Shown here: positions 54,413-64,000 of the stretch, one piece after another
Numbering within the stretch: the first letter of the stretch is position 1
How the letters are laid out: the number at the start of each line of letters is the position of its first letter
Assembly (NCBI GenBank): GCA_032622095.1
Contig: CP136067.1
Location: 82,360,705-82,424,704 of the forward strand
DNA: 64,000 bases
From: Siphonodentalium dalli
Taxonomy: Eukaryota > Mollusca > Scaphopoda > Gadilida > Siphonodentaliidae
Reading direction: 5' to 3'
Notes under the pieces: model-generated
Told to the model about the DNA's origin: nothing
Seen by the model: the letters and a program-made list of their open reading frames with translations, nothing else
Databases searched by the model: none
Translations under genes and position numbers: made by a program

Positions 54413-57400
54413 GTAAGTATTCATGAATATAATAATGCTCCAGCAATGGATAATAATAAATGAGAATTAGGCCTATTGCAACATAGATGCATTCAGTCAT
54501 CAGAAGAGGGAGGGGCAGAGGGTGCAGCTGACCCCCCTGCCCTTGACCAAGGGGGGCGAGCGGGGGCAGGACTTGCCCTTTTTCTGGAAACAGAAAATGC
54601 TTTTTGTGTGTTTAATCTCATGTTTTTATAGCAAGATGTGACTTTTTTGGTCCAAATACCACCAATTTCACAAGGAATATTAATTTTTTGTCAATTTTAT
54701 CACAAAACGGCCATAAAAACCGACAAATACCATTAAAATCGGGATTTTTGCCACAACAAATTTATGGTTTCCCGATCGAGTTTGCGGAGAAAATGCTCTT
54801 TTTTGCGGAAAAGTGCCCTTTTTGTAGGTTCTGCCCCCCCCTGCCCTTGGATGCTTCCGGCGCCCCTGTCAGTCATCCAGACTACAAGTTATAACAACAA
54901 CATACACCATCTAATTTAACATCACTGATGACTTTCTGCCACCGAAAATAAAAAAAATGAATGTCACTTAAAAACTAGACTCAAAATGCCAAATAATGTC
55001 ATTTATTTATTGAAAACTTAAAGCAATAATTATTAATATCCATCTACCATGGTATATCATCGACACTATATGAAATTGTCAGATAAAGAATTGTCACTTC
55101 CAGTTAAAAACATGTAATTTCATACACTAGAATCTGAGGCTGCCCTAATTTCAAATACCACACCCAAAACTATTTTGCCCTTTTTCTTCGCTGAAAATTT
55201 TTTGTCGATAATTGTTAACCCTTTGTTGGGTAGAACAACATTTATGTCGACGTACGGTTGACATTTATGTTGTTTACGGTAGTTTTGGATAATATTATGT
55301 TACCTTGTACAGAATTTTTAAAAATCATCTCCTACAGGAAACTTTTCATGGATATAATGAGGATGGATATTATTTGTATTATTTACATTGATTCGTGCTT
55401 TTAATATTAAATGTTGGCTGTTAGTCCCAAAACCTAACATTTATATTAAATCAGAGCAATATTTGAGAGTGTTTAATAGCTCTGTTTGAATAGTCGGTTC
55501 CACCCGACTGTGGACCCGACTAGTTGGCTCTATGATTTTTTTGTTACAATATGCGACAGATACAATATTTCTCAGTTTATTTGAAATAATATATTTGCCC
55601 ATGGATATGACGTCATATATGACATACTCACCCGACAAAGGGTTAATCTGGACATAAAATTTTACATTTCTTATACAACTGAAACCCTCACATTCTATGT
55701 CATCTATGTATGCATTTCAGTTAAATTGGTACATTAATATTGATATTCTGAGTTCATAGTATTCATTATTCCAGTTTGCAAGGTATTTTACAAAATAATA
55801 TGAAAATTTGCCCGACAGCCCCAATTTATTTTAGACCTGTAATAAGAGAAACATGTATTGATTGTATTTTGGTTTAAATTAAATGTAAAACAGGTTTTGT
55901 TAAAATTCTCCTGGAAACCTGAACACATCATTAACAAATGAGTCAGTAATTAACTTTTGGCATTGGTTTTCAAATGTTGGTTTTAATCCAGAAATAATTT
56001 AAGAAATAAACTTGATGACTTCATGTTAAAATCAATAAGCTATGGTATTGTTGATTCAAATTATTGATTGCTGGAAAAAAACAAGATCATTTATCTTATC
56101 TGATCACTCACACAGTGGAAGTGCAGCATGATCTCAGTGGACCTCAGAGACTAGTCTGAAATTCATACTTAATCATCATTCTTCATGGCAACTGACAATC
56201 CTCATTATGGTTGAGTGAATCAAGGCTTGAGTCAGTCTTTGAGAATCACACACTATAAGGCTACATAGACAGGTTACTTTATACTCCTCCAGCTATTCAC
56301 TCTTCACATTAATTTACCCTGGCTGCTATGGGGAACCTCTCTACAGGCCTGTGGTGATGAGTGTAAAGTTTTTATGATCTCAGCTGTTGAGTCTGAATAA
56401 CCTCTTAATTAAGGATGGGACATATAATTACCTGAGACACATGAAAATCATGCTGTCATGCAGGCTAATAGCTTTTGTTCATCATCTCTGCTTATATACT
56501 GTTGGAATATTATACACATATTTAAAGAAATGCTGATGACTTCCTCATTTAAAGATGTATTCAGGGTTCCAGACCTCAAGTAACAACAACAACAACAACA
56601 AAACATATCTTATTTGTCATAGATTTCTGTTTTTGATTTTTTTGATAAATGTTGAAAACCAAATATGACACACAAACCAGACCTGTGAATACCAATAAAA
56701 TAATTTTTGGTGTCCCTCTAAACATCATGAAATGAATACATACAAAATTCAATATCAAACAAAATTTAATCTTTCATGTAGCAATTCTCGTTCAAAACAT
56801 ATTAATTTATACACTGTAATCTGAATTAAGATAGATTTCACAAATATCCTTGAACCCTGAATACATCTAAAATAATTAACCTTTTCATGATGAGAGTTGC
56901 GCTAGTGCAGCATTAAATATCCTGTGCCAGTGCATTCTCTAATATATCGGACTCACCCATAGGGAGCCTTGGATATATAAGAAAATGCGCTGGCTTACAA
57001 ACATTTTTAGGCCAATGCTTTCTCTTATATATGTGAGGCTCCCTATGGCACAGGGTTTTCGCAAAATTTCAGGAAGCTCCAGTCATGGAAGGATTAATAT
57101 ATATAATTAGTATATGGATGTAAGAGAATGCACTGGCCTACTAATTCAAGGAAAATATTTTTAGGCCAATGCATTCTCTTATATATGCGAGTCTCCCATA
57201 GTGAGGCTCCCTATGGGAGACTTGCATATATAAGAGAAAGGTAACACCCTGTTTATTAACCCTTCTATGACTGGATCTTCCTGGAATTTTGCGAAAACCC
57301 GGTGCCAATGGATTCTCTTATATATGTGAGTCTCCCACCAGGAGCCTCGTATATATTAGAGAATGGAATTGGCCTAACAATATTTACATTGCTCTTGTAA

Positions 57401-58122
57401 GCCAGTGCACTCTCTTTTATATGTGAGGCTTTTTATGGGAGACTCGCTTATATAAGAGAATTCACTGTTATAGGATCTTTAATGCTGTGCCAGTGCAGCT
57501 CCCATCATGAAATGGTTAAAGCCACATGTGACATAATGTTCACAACTTCATATATTGAAGAAGAGAGACTTGTATATCTTTATATGGAAAGAGCAATCAA
57601 ATTATTTACAAAAGAAATTGAATCCTGACATATCAATGACAATTGCTCTTCAGATATGATGTGAAGGTCGACCATAAAATACGAGGCCTTTGTGATAGCT
57701 TTTCTCTTGTGCGCTTTTTGACGTTACGTATATATAAAGTGTATCAACCATTGTGATAATGATCAGGATAAATTGGATATTTGAAAATACACGAATCTGA
57801 GGACCGTTTCGGTTTTGATACCGAATCACACCGGTGATATCAACATCAAATCTCTAATATTCAGTCAAAGGGCTCTAAATATGAATGTCTCTATTGTCAA
57901 TCTTTGAACTCCTCATTGAAATTAGAGACAAAAACTCTTAATGACCTAAATTTGTGTATATATCAGTGTACTGATTATCATGAACACAATTCTCTTTATT
58001 CTTCAGACATACATCGGTAATGTGGTCATCTCTGTTAACCCTTACAAGAAGCTGTCTCTATACACAAGCAACATTATAGATGAGTACCGAAGTAGGAACA
58101 TCTATGAGTTGCCTCCACATAT
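54278..58122 (+). CDS. MYO1: Class-I unconventional myosin (Ia/Ib-like), first two coding exons
   Basis: Single-headed actin-based motor linking membranes to actin. Two exons join in phase (TAT|ACA) to give 83 complete codons of the motor-domain N-terminus: the start MALHKVSLDILE, the VLLDPLTEDAFIHNIKQRF block, then IYTYIGNVVISVNPYKKL, the strand that precedes the P-loop in all myosins, and the DEYRSRNIYELPPH block. The absence of an SH3-like N-terminal subdomain and of any long extension fits class I, and the LLDPL..E.FI.N...RF pattern is closest to myosin Ia/Ib. The P-loop exon (GESGAGKT) was looked for up to 64000 and not found, so the rest of the gene is off the right edge. The exact paralogue is uncertain. 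Confidence 0.9.
54502..54869. mobile_element. hAT-like MITE in myosin intron 1
   Basis: An 8-bp duplication, CAGTCATC (54494-54501, 54870-54877). The right end GGCGCCCCTGT and left end AGAAGAGGGAGGGGC are imperfect inverted repeats; GGGCAGG / CCTGCCC runs lie just inside. Inserted 90 bp after the myosin start exon. A related start (GGGGCGCCGGAGGAAAG) is at 51716. Confidence 0.72.
55219..55642. mobile_element. TTAA element with CCCTTTGTTGGGT ends
   Basis: TTAA at 55215-55218 and 55643-55646; ends CCCTTTGTTGGGT and ACCCGACAAAGGG. 424 bp. Contains GTTGACATTTATGTTG repeats and ATGACGTCATATATGACATA. No coding. Confidence 0.82.
56880..57093. mobile_element. piggyBac-like double-hairpin MITE
   Basis: TTAA on both sides (56876-56879, 57094-57097). 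CCTTTTCATGATGAGAG to CCAGTCATGGAAGGA. The second hairpin is shortened relative to 44434. Confidence 0.8.
57110..57240. mobile_element. Internal fragment of the double-hairpin MITE
   Basis: AAGAGAATGCACTGGCCTAC and TAGGCCAATGCATTCTC hairpins without the CCCTTT ends. It sits between the complete copies at 56880 and 57260. Confidence 0.65.
57260..57515. mobile_element. piggyBac-like double-hairpin MITE, opposite orientation
   Basis: TTAA at 57256-57259 and 57516-57519. Starts CCCTTCTATGACTGGATC (the right end of other copies) and ends CTCCCATCATGAAATGG, so it is inverted relative to the 56880 copy. Confidence 0.82.
58007..58122 (+). CDS. MYO1: Class-I myosin second coding exon
   Basis: Acceptor tattcttcag, donor CATAT|gtaagt (phase 2). 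It encodes TYIGNVVISVNPYKKLSLYT and DEYRSRNIYELPPH, near-identical in pattern to other class-I myosins. Intron length from the previous exon is 3.6 kb and contains hAT- and piggyBac-like elements. Confidence 0.92.
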
Positions 58123-59700
58123 GTAAGTATACTCCCTAACTCCAATAAAGTCATTATTGCTTCACTAAATCTCTATATGTGTATTAATTCACACCTATAT
58201 TTCTGCTGCTTTGGCCATAGTATTACAATAGCAAAAGATATATCACCCCAGGTGTTAATTATTTAATTTTGTTGTTCTTGGGTATGATGATGGGATTTGG
58301 GGGGCTGGGGGGAGGGCAAAGATACCCACCTACTACGGGTTTCATCCATTTATTTTTACCAGAGTTTTTTCTAGAATTATTGGCTTTGTTGGAGTTGGTA
58401 GTAGAAGCTAATTTAGCACATTTAGCATTGTTACTCAATGACCAACAGTTTGATTTGAATATATTTTGTTATAGCGATAGACCAATACGAGTGAAAGGAT
58501 ATACTCATATGATCAGTTTCATTGATTGATTTTCACCTGACCTTCTTGAACTTAGAAAACAGCACAATTTTTCCTCCATACAAACATTTAGCATTGCCCA
58601 CTCTCTCAACTGAGTGCCGTGGGCATGTTGCATATGGCACACGTAACGTAATACCATGTTAATATCATTTTAATGTCAATGCTGCATGTACTACTGTAAT
58701 TAGCAGCATGCAATAATGTCTATATGTTGGATGGCACATTTATTTACTGTGACTGTCTGCTACGCTTAGCATTGTTTTGTAAAACAAATTCACATGAGGT
58801 GAGTTTGGAAAATACATAACTACCTTCAACAGTACTGAACTATACAGTGGCAACTGGCAAATATCATTGTACAATGGTTTCCAGGTGGCAGCCACTAGTC
58901 TTTTATATAGTTTTAGCCAATCAGGATTGGGGAATTAGAATACCGATTTGTCCCGTCCACATTCTTGCTTGGATAATATTCACAGTGTCTAAGCCTGTAC
59001 TCGAGGATTTCCTTATTTCCGATTATTGCTATGTCTTTATTGTGATTTTCATCTCTTTTGAAATCTGACAATGAAAAGGGTTAATTGCACATAAATTAAT
59101 TAGTCAACATAACCACCTGACAGACCAATGATCTAAATTTGTTATTTAGACCAAAACAACTATTTCAAATGCATATGCGTACAAATAGATGCCGCATTTG
59201 TCTGATTTCGGTTTCTTTTAGTTGTAAAAATGTACTCATAATCAAAGTACCTCAACAATATTCATTAATAAATGACATTCAAATACAACACCATAGCTCC
59301 CCTCTTATATATAAAGCTTACATACAACACCATAGCCCCCCTCTTATATATAAAGCTTAGTAGGTGTTGACAATAAGAACTGAGTAAAAATTTCAACCTA
59401 CATATGTAAGTGGTCTACAGTCTACTAGTAGCTGTCCAGTCTGTACGACATTTGTCGCTGCATGTACTTCTTTCTACATATAAGCCAACTGATGCTGTAC
59501 ATCTTTTAGTCTGCTTGCTATTTTCAAATTGGGTTATGAGAAAGCCACAATGGTCTACAATCCCAAGTTTTTTTTACAAATATAAGTCATATATATATAT
59601 GTGTTAATTACAGCAATTGTATTCTAACTCTTTTTTAGCTGTGTTTTTACGCAACATATTTAGCACTGTTGTCCTTGGAGAAATTGTACAATTAGGCGAT
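58123..59700. other. Downstream of the second myosin exon: no further exon seen
   Basis: I looked for the P-loop exon (GESGAGKT) and for an acceptor followed by a Tyr-Ala/Phe-Ala start in the right phase, and saw none. The 86-codon ORF at 58269-58529 has no recognised similarity. Confidence 0.4.
59280..59358. repeat. Two-copy 40-bp tandem duplication
   Basis: ATACAACACCATAGC followed by CCCCTCTTATATATAAAGC, twice in a row with one base changed. In or near the myosin intron. Confidence 0.85.
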
Positions 59701-59714
59701 ATATGGACAATATA

Positions 59715-59992
59715 CAGTAATGCTCTAATTAATCGACTCTCTAACCACAGCAGAATTATGGGTAACTTTTTAGGATTTAGTCGGAAATATGGCTTGTTGC
59801 TATTCATCGGAAAGCTCTCCCCGAGAGCTTTCCGATGAATGGCAACAAGCAACAAGCCGGAAATATGGCTTGTTGCCATTCATCCCCGAGAGCTTTCCGA
59901 TGAATGGCAACAAGCCATATTTCCGACTAAATCCTGAAAAGTTACCCATAATTCTGCTGTGGTTAGAGAGTCGATTACTTAGGGCATTACTG
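59715..59992. mobile_element. Palindromic pogo/mariner-like MITE, largest copy
   Basis: TA-CAGTAATGCTCTAATTAATC ... CTTAGGGCATTACTG-TA. The tip is expanded: GAGAGCTTTCCGATGAATGG and its complement occur repeatedly (59821-59915), a hairpin within the hairpin. Confidence 0.85.
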
Positions 59993-60299
59993 TACATCAT
60001 AATTATGCATCTCAGTTTGTCAAGATACGACATTCATTCCGCCATGAGAGCACACACATGACCAACACTTTTTATTTCTGTCAGTTTATCATTCCACTAA
60101 ACTACACTAAAAAGGGTGGGTACAACTGGGATATCTAAATGAGTGTTTCATTCATTATTGTTATTTGGTGTGTGGGTGGGGGGGGAGGTTGTGTGTGTGG
60201 AAATGTTCGTTGTAAACATAAAATGACATGTTTACACATATGTGTAGCAATTCAATATGAAATGAAATAAATATGAATACATTGAAGATCCTGTGCCAG

Positions 60300-60478
60300 A
60301 GCATTCTCTTATAAATGTGAGTCTCCCATAGGGAGCCTTGCATATATATATAAGAGAATGCACTGGCTTACAAGATCAAGGTAAATATTGTTAGGCCAAT
60401 GCATTCTCTTACATATATAAGAGAATGCATTGGCACAGGGTTTTCAAAAAATTTCAGGAAGCTCCAGTCATGAAAGGG
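60300..60478. mobile_element. Left-truncated double-hairpin piggyBac-like MITE
   Basis: Both hairpins and the right end CCAGTCATGAAAGGG-TTAA are present; the left CCCTTT end is missing (the sequence begins near GATCCTGTGCCAGAGC at 60289). Confidence 0.7.
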
Positions 60479-61685
60479 TTAATAAACATTGATTTGGATT
60501 TCCGATCGAATCGTTTGTTGTGGTGAGATCCAGATGTCTTGCCACAAAGAATATTTAGTAGTACTGGTGTACCAAAATCCTCATTTAGGATCGATATCTT
60601 GGATATGCTCATAAACTGAATCATGCAGACGTGACTAATTCATCCATGCATTGTAAGTGGGTAGGTTTTTGCACAAATCCACACAATAAGACACACACCA
60701 CAGATATCCTAAGTACAACATGTGCCTTAAATGGTGTGTTATCTAAGCGATTTAAAACATAATATTCATATAAAACAATTTTTGATGTCGATGAATGATT
60801 ACAGTTAATCAGCGCAAAGGTTACAGATTTTGATTTTGATGAATGTGGTACAGTCGAGTGCATCGAAAAACATAAATAATAGATAAACCATGACAACAGA
60901 ACACCTTCTGAGTGCCCTTGATGTGTTTCTCTCAACTTCACTATATGAAACCGGATTACACAATCATCTTATAAAACTGTATATTCAAAGGTTGTTGGTG
61001 CGGCTATATAAAACTACTACCGGTATATAAAAGGTAGATATTTATCTCTATCAATGCACCCGTTTATAACTTATGATTGTGTGCAGAATTTATGTAAATA
61101 TGAACTGTGTCACGTCCATATGAGAGCCTGATTTTATATGGAAAAGTATACTCAGAACAAATATCATTGGGTGGAAAAATCTTCCACATTGTATAGTGTA
61201 TGAGTGTAAGGGTTGGGGCACACATGCATGAAAAACCTTCAAACTGCATAAGGTCAATTGTTCGTAAGAATATACCATACACACATGTTAGTTATTAACT
61301 TCTGAGCGATTTACATATTTAGCTATTTGATGATCGGTTTAAAAATTTCACTCATGAATGATATAACAGAATACTAGTAGTGTTTTTTTTTAATTATAAC
61401 CTTTGTAGTTCAGAAAAGAGATGGAGCATGTTTCACGCATGATACAGACAGTACTGATACTGAGATACTGACATGCAGTTTGAGACAGGAACCAGAAATG
61501 AACCTGAAAATTAGTTATTGAAGGAGAAGTTAGAATATTTCTAGAAAATACCAACTTCATTGCTTTATAATTCCTTTATTTAAATGTTATTAGATAACAA
61601 CCCATTTCCATGTGGAATAGTAGAATTGCAACGAGATGTAAATAGTCCTAGGATATTATGGCTTCTGTTCTCGAAATTTACTTAG

Positions 61686-61852
61686 CCCTTTATTTTCTAT
61701 TACTCATTGACGAGTAGTTCCCTTACGAAATGTTCAGATAATAAGTTCAACAAACAGATCCTGAACACCCCTCCATATGGATAATAGACCCTTCCAATGA
61801 CTATTTTTATAGGTTTATAGGTAATGGGAGAATCCGTTTAGTAAATAAAGGG
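61686..61852. mobile_element. piggyBac-like MITE, second subfamily
   Basis: CCCTTTATTTTCTATTACTC to AGTAAATAAAGGG-TTAA; left flank TTAG. Contains ACGAGTAGTTCCCTTACG and GTTCAGATAATAAGTTCAAC. Confidence 0.72.
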
Positions 61853-62797
61853 TTAAAAAGTGCTTCAAGTTGGTTAGCAAAATAAGTGATTTTCTCTGAA
61901 AGGGTTATTATATAAAGTTTGTATATTTTGTTTGAAACCTCACCCACCCAGTGTATACACAAACATAAATACAAGCAATCAAGACCAATAATCCAAAGAT
62001 GGGTAATTAGAAGCACATGTAGCAAAACAATTCAAAGCATTTGGAAATTTATCCTTGACTCTAAACAACAAGACTCTGACTATAAACAATGTTGAGTGCT
62101 AATCCCCACTGTGTATGCCGATTTGTTTTATCCCTCTCATAACAATCTTAGTTGGCCAGCTCTGCTGGTGTCTTTTCTGTTCAAGATGTTCCACCTGATA
62201 CTCAAAGAATCTATTTTAAGATACTTTTCTTTGAACATAATAGCCCTAGTTATATGGCTGACATGCTAAGACCAATGACATTTGCAGGTTGAAATATCAG
62301 TGTGGTAACTCAAAGATATCACCTAACCCCTTGGTGGTGTTATTTTGTTAGTTAATTTTAGTAGAACATGTTTGTTTACTGTGGAAATTCTGAGTGTTTG
62401 ATCACTAGGGAAAGGAGATAAGGTGTCTTTCAATGAACAGATGTTGTTCAACTGATAAATTTTTAACAAAAATAGAAGTTTTCTAATTTTATCTCACTCT
62501 GGCATGTTATATTATCTTTAGACAAGGAACTAATTTGTGAGCAGAAAAACATTAGAATACAGATTTAGCTTAAGACCTATTTGTGTTGGTACATGGCTTA
62601 ATTCACCATCTATATATTCCATCTGTATTCATACTAATGCAGCAGCCCCAACTCAACCATATCATTACATCATTATATTTTATTATACAAAGTGCAGGTT
62701 TATAACAATTCCTTAGCAAAACAACATTTTGATAAATAAATCCAATAGCTGTTTTACTCAGTAGTGCATATACACTGCATAAATTATATAGAGAGTA

Positions 62798-62901
62798 ATC
62801 ACTTGATTGAATTGGTGACGTGAATTAATTCATGAGAGGCAGGGACGTTGTACAAACATGAATGAATGAATTATTTCATGTCACCTGTTCAATCAAGTGA
62901 T
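62798..62901. mobile_element. 104-bp TA-flanked palindromic MITE
   Basis: ATCACTTGATTGAAT to CAATCAAGTGAT with TA on each side; inner GGTGACGTGAATTAATTCAT pairs with ATTATTTCATGTCACC. Confidence 0.65.
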
Positions 62902-64000
62902 TATTCTGTTTATTATATTCCATTATAAACATCTGATTTATGAGAAATCTGAATAATAGTGCCATTATACCCATGACGCATATACGAGGGGGACCACCCC
63001 ACCCCCTCTGGCATCCGTAATCCGGCCTAAAATCGGGGGTGGCATCTGGAATACTCCATAACAGAGGGTGGCATCCGGAATACTATTTATGCCAATTTAA
63101 CCCATTTATATAACCCGTTTATAGCTAAACAACGCATCGGTAGTATCAAATGTGCAATTCATTCTATATATGACTATATACTCAAAGCTAGAATGAAACG
63201 TGGGAGTGCTATGCAACTATCCCTTTACGTTGCTCCATTCCGTCTCCATACCACAGCATAAAAACCTTCCATGGGGGAATTCTGGGTCGGGTTTTAGCCT
63301 CTTCAATGATATTTTTGTTTTGAAATTCGCCACACCCAACGATGCCGCCCACCGAGTAACACCGCACCCATTGATGAGGAGGGTTTTTAGACACGATAAT
63401 GAAATATTGGTTCAATTTGACACAGGTAAACAAAAATTCCGCTGTTCCGGGCAGCGTGGTGAACTGAATTCCACCCGGAACGATTAGTCCAGGAGATATT
63501 GATCGACCTCTGCACGCCCCCCCCCCCCCCAGGACTCAACTTCACCCCACTAATTTTCTTTCTTAATGTGTCCTCTAATTTGTTTCTGTTGTTAACAAGA
63601 AAAAAGTGGCCGCAGAGACTCCAGACAAGATGGCGTCCATCATGACGCCATTTTTTTATATGCACCAGGTTTCTTTGATCACCATTATATCAAAGATGAT
63701 ATAACATGTGGTCTTGTTTCCGCTCGATTCGTTATGCATTACAAATTAGCCAGAAATCCGACACCAGAATCCAATATGGCGGTCAAGATGGCCACCGGAA
63801 TGTGAAAATATACTATTTTTCTGACATTTCACCACCTTTCGTTTGTCTCTGTGGGGAAATAGTGGCATCTTGGCGTAAATTTATACATTTGTCGTATAGA
63901 AGAGTCATTGGCGAACACAAGGCGGCCACAATATACATTCATTGTGGGATATTATTGTCCGATATCAGGTTTTCCCAAATACCGGTATAATAGGTTAAAG
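62902..64000. other. Right edge, no recognised gene
   Basis: GGGGTGGCATCTGGAATAC-type short repeats (63035-63090), a C run at 63519-63531 and several overlapping ORFs of under 100 codons on both strands without recognisable similarity. The GC-richer part 63200-63990 may be transposon-derived. Confidence 0.3.

Noticed and set aside
58269-58529. 86-codon ORF as the next myosin exon
   Set aside because: No myosin motor similarity and no acceptor in the required phase.
59604-60061. ORFs with FSGFSRKYGLLPFIGKL-type peptides, seen at many sites
   Set aside because: Translation of the CAGTAATGCCCTAA palindromic MITE arms, recurring wherever the MITE does.

Overview
The window is animal nuclear DNA from a large, AT-rich, intron-rich genome, most likely a bivalve mollusc or another lophotrochozoan. 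The evidence is two recognisable animal genes split into short GT-AG exons, plus large numbers of short inverted-repeat DNA transposons and tandem monomers ending in GGACGG runs. The species call is inference from repeat style. No bacterial gene, tRNA, rRNA or CRISPR array is visible.

Two genes are present and transcribed away from each other. On the minus strand, AARSD1 (alanyl-tRNA editing protein) starts at 25803 and runs leftward through nine coding exons to 2125. Its C-terminal exons lie beyond the left edge. The nine exons join in phase into 287 codons, including an 18-nt microexon and both metal-binding motifs of the editing domain. On the plus strand, a class-I myosin starts at 54278. 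Two motor-domain exons are visible, at 54278-54412 and 58007-58122, and the rest lies beyond the right edge.

Almost everything else is repeat DNA. Many elements can be delimited exactly from target-site duplications (TSDs): hAT-like elements (8-bp TSD) at 7916, 9323, 11324, 16451, 22110, 26633, 36560, 37019 and 54502; piggyBac-like TTAA elements at 44434, 51911, 55219, 56880, 57260 and elsewhere; a TA-flanked palindromic pogo/mariner-like family from 39 to 60 kb; one element with a 9-bp TSD (23859); one PIF/Harbinger-like element with TSD TTA (37465); and a 1.1-kb fold-back with CAC ends and a 5-bp TSD (17903). Several are nested. At 36949-39860 one element appears to contain a hAT element, which contains a 70-bp tandem array, into which the Harbinger-like element jumped. 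At 21463-24463 a hAT-like element contains another hAT-like element and the 9-bp-TSD element. Two decayed LINE fragments lie at 28.2-29.7 kb and 41.5-42.1 kb.

The largest single structure is a 3.8-kb satellite (45521-49290) of about 120 copies of a 31-bp unit. Its variants form short higher-order patterns, and both edges keep a distinct version of the unit. I see no multi-gene pathway or defence-like system. The interest lies in the transposon stratigraphy, the satellite, and small gene-structure details.
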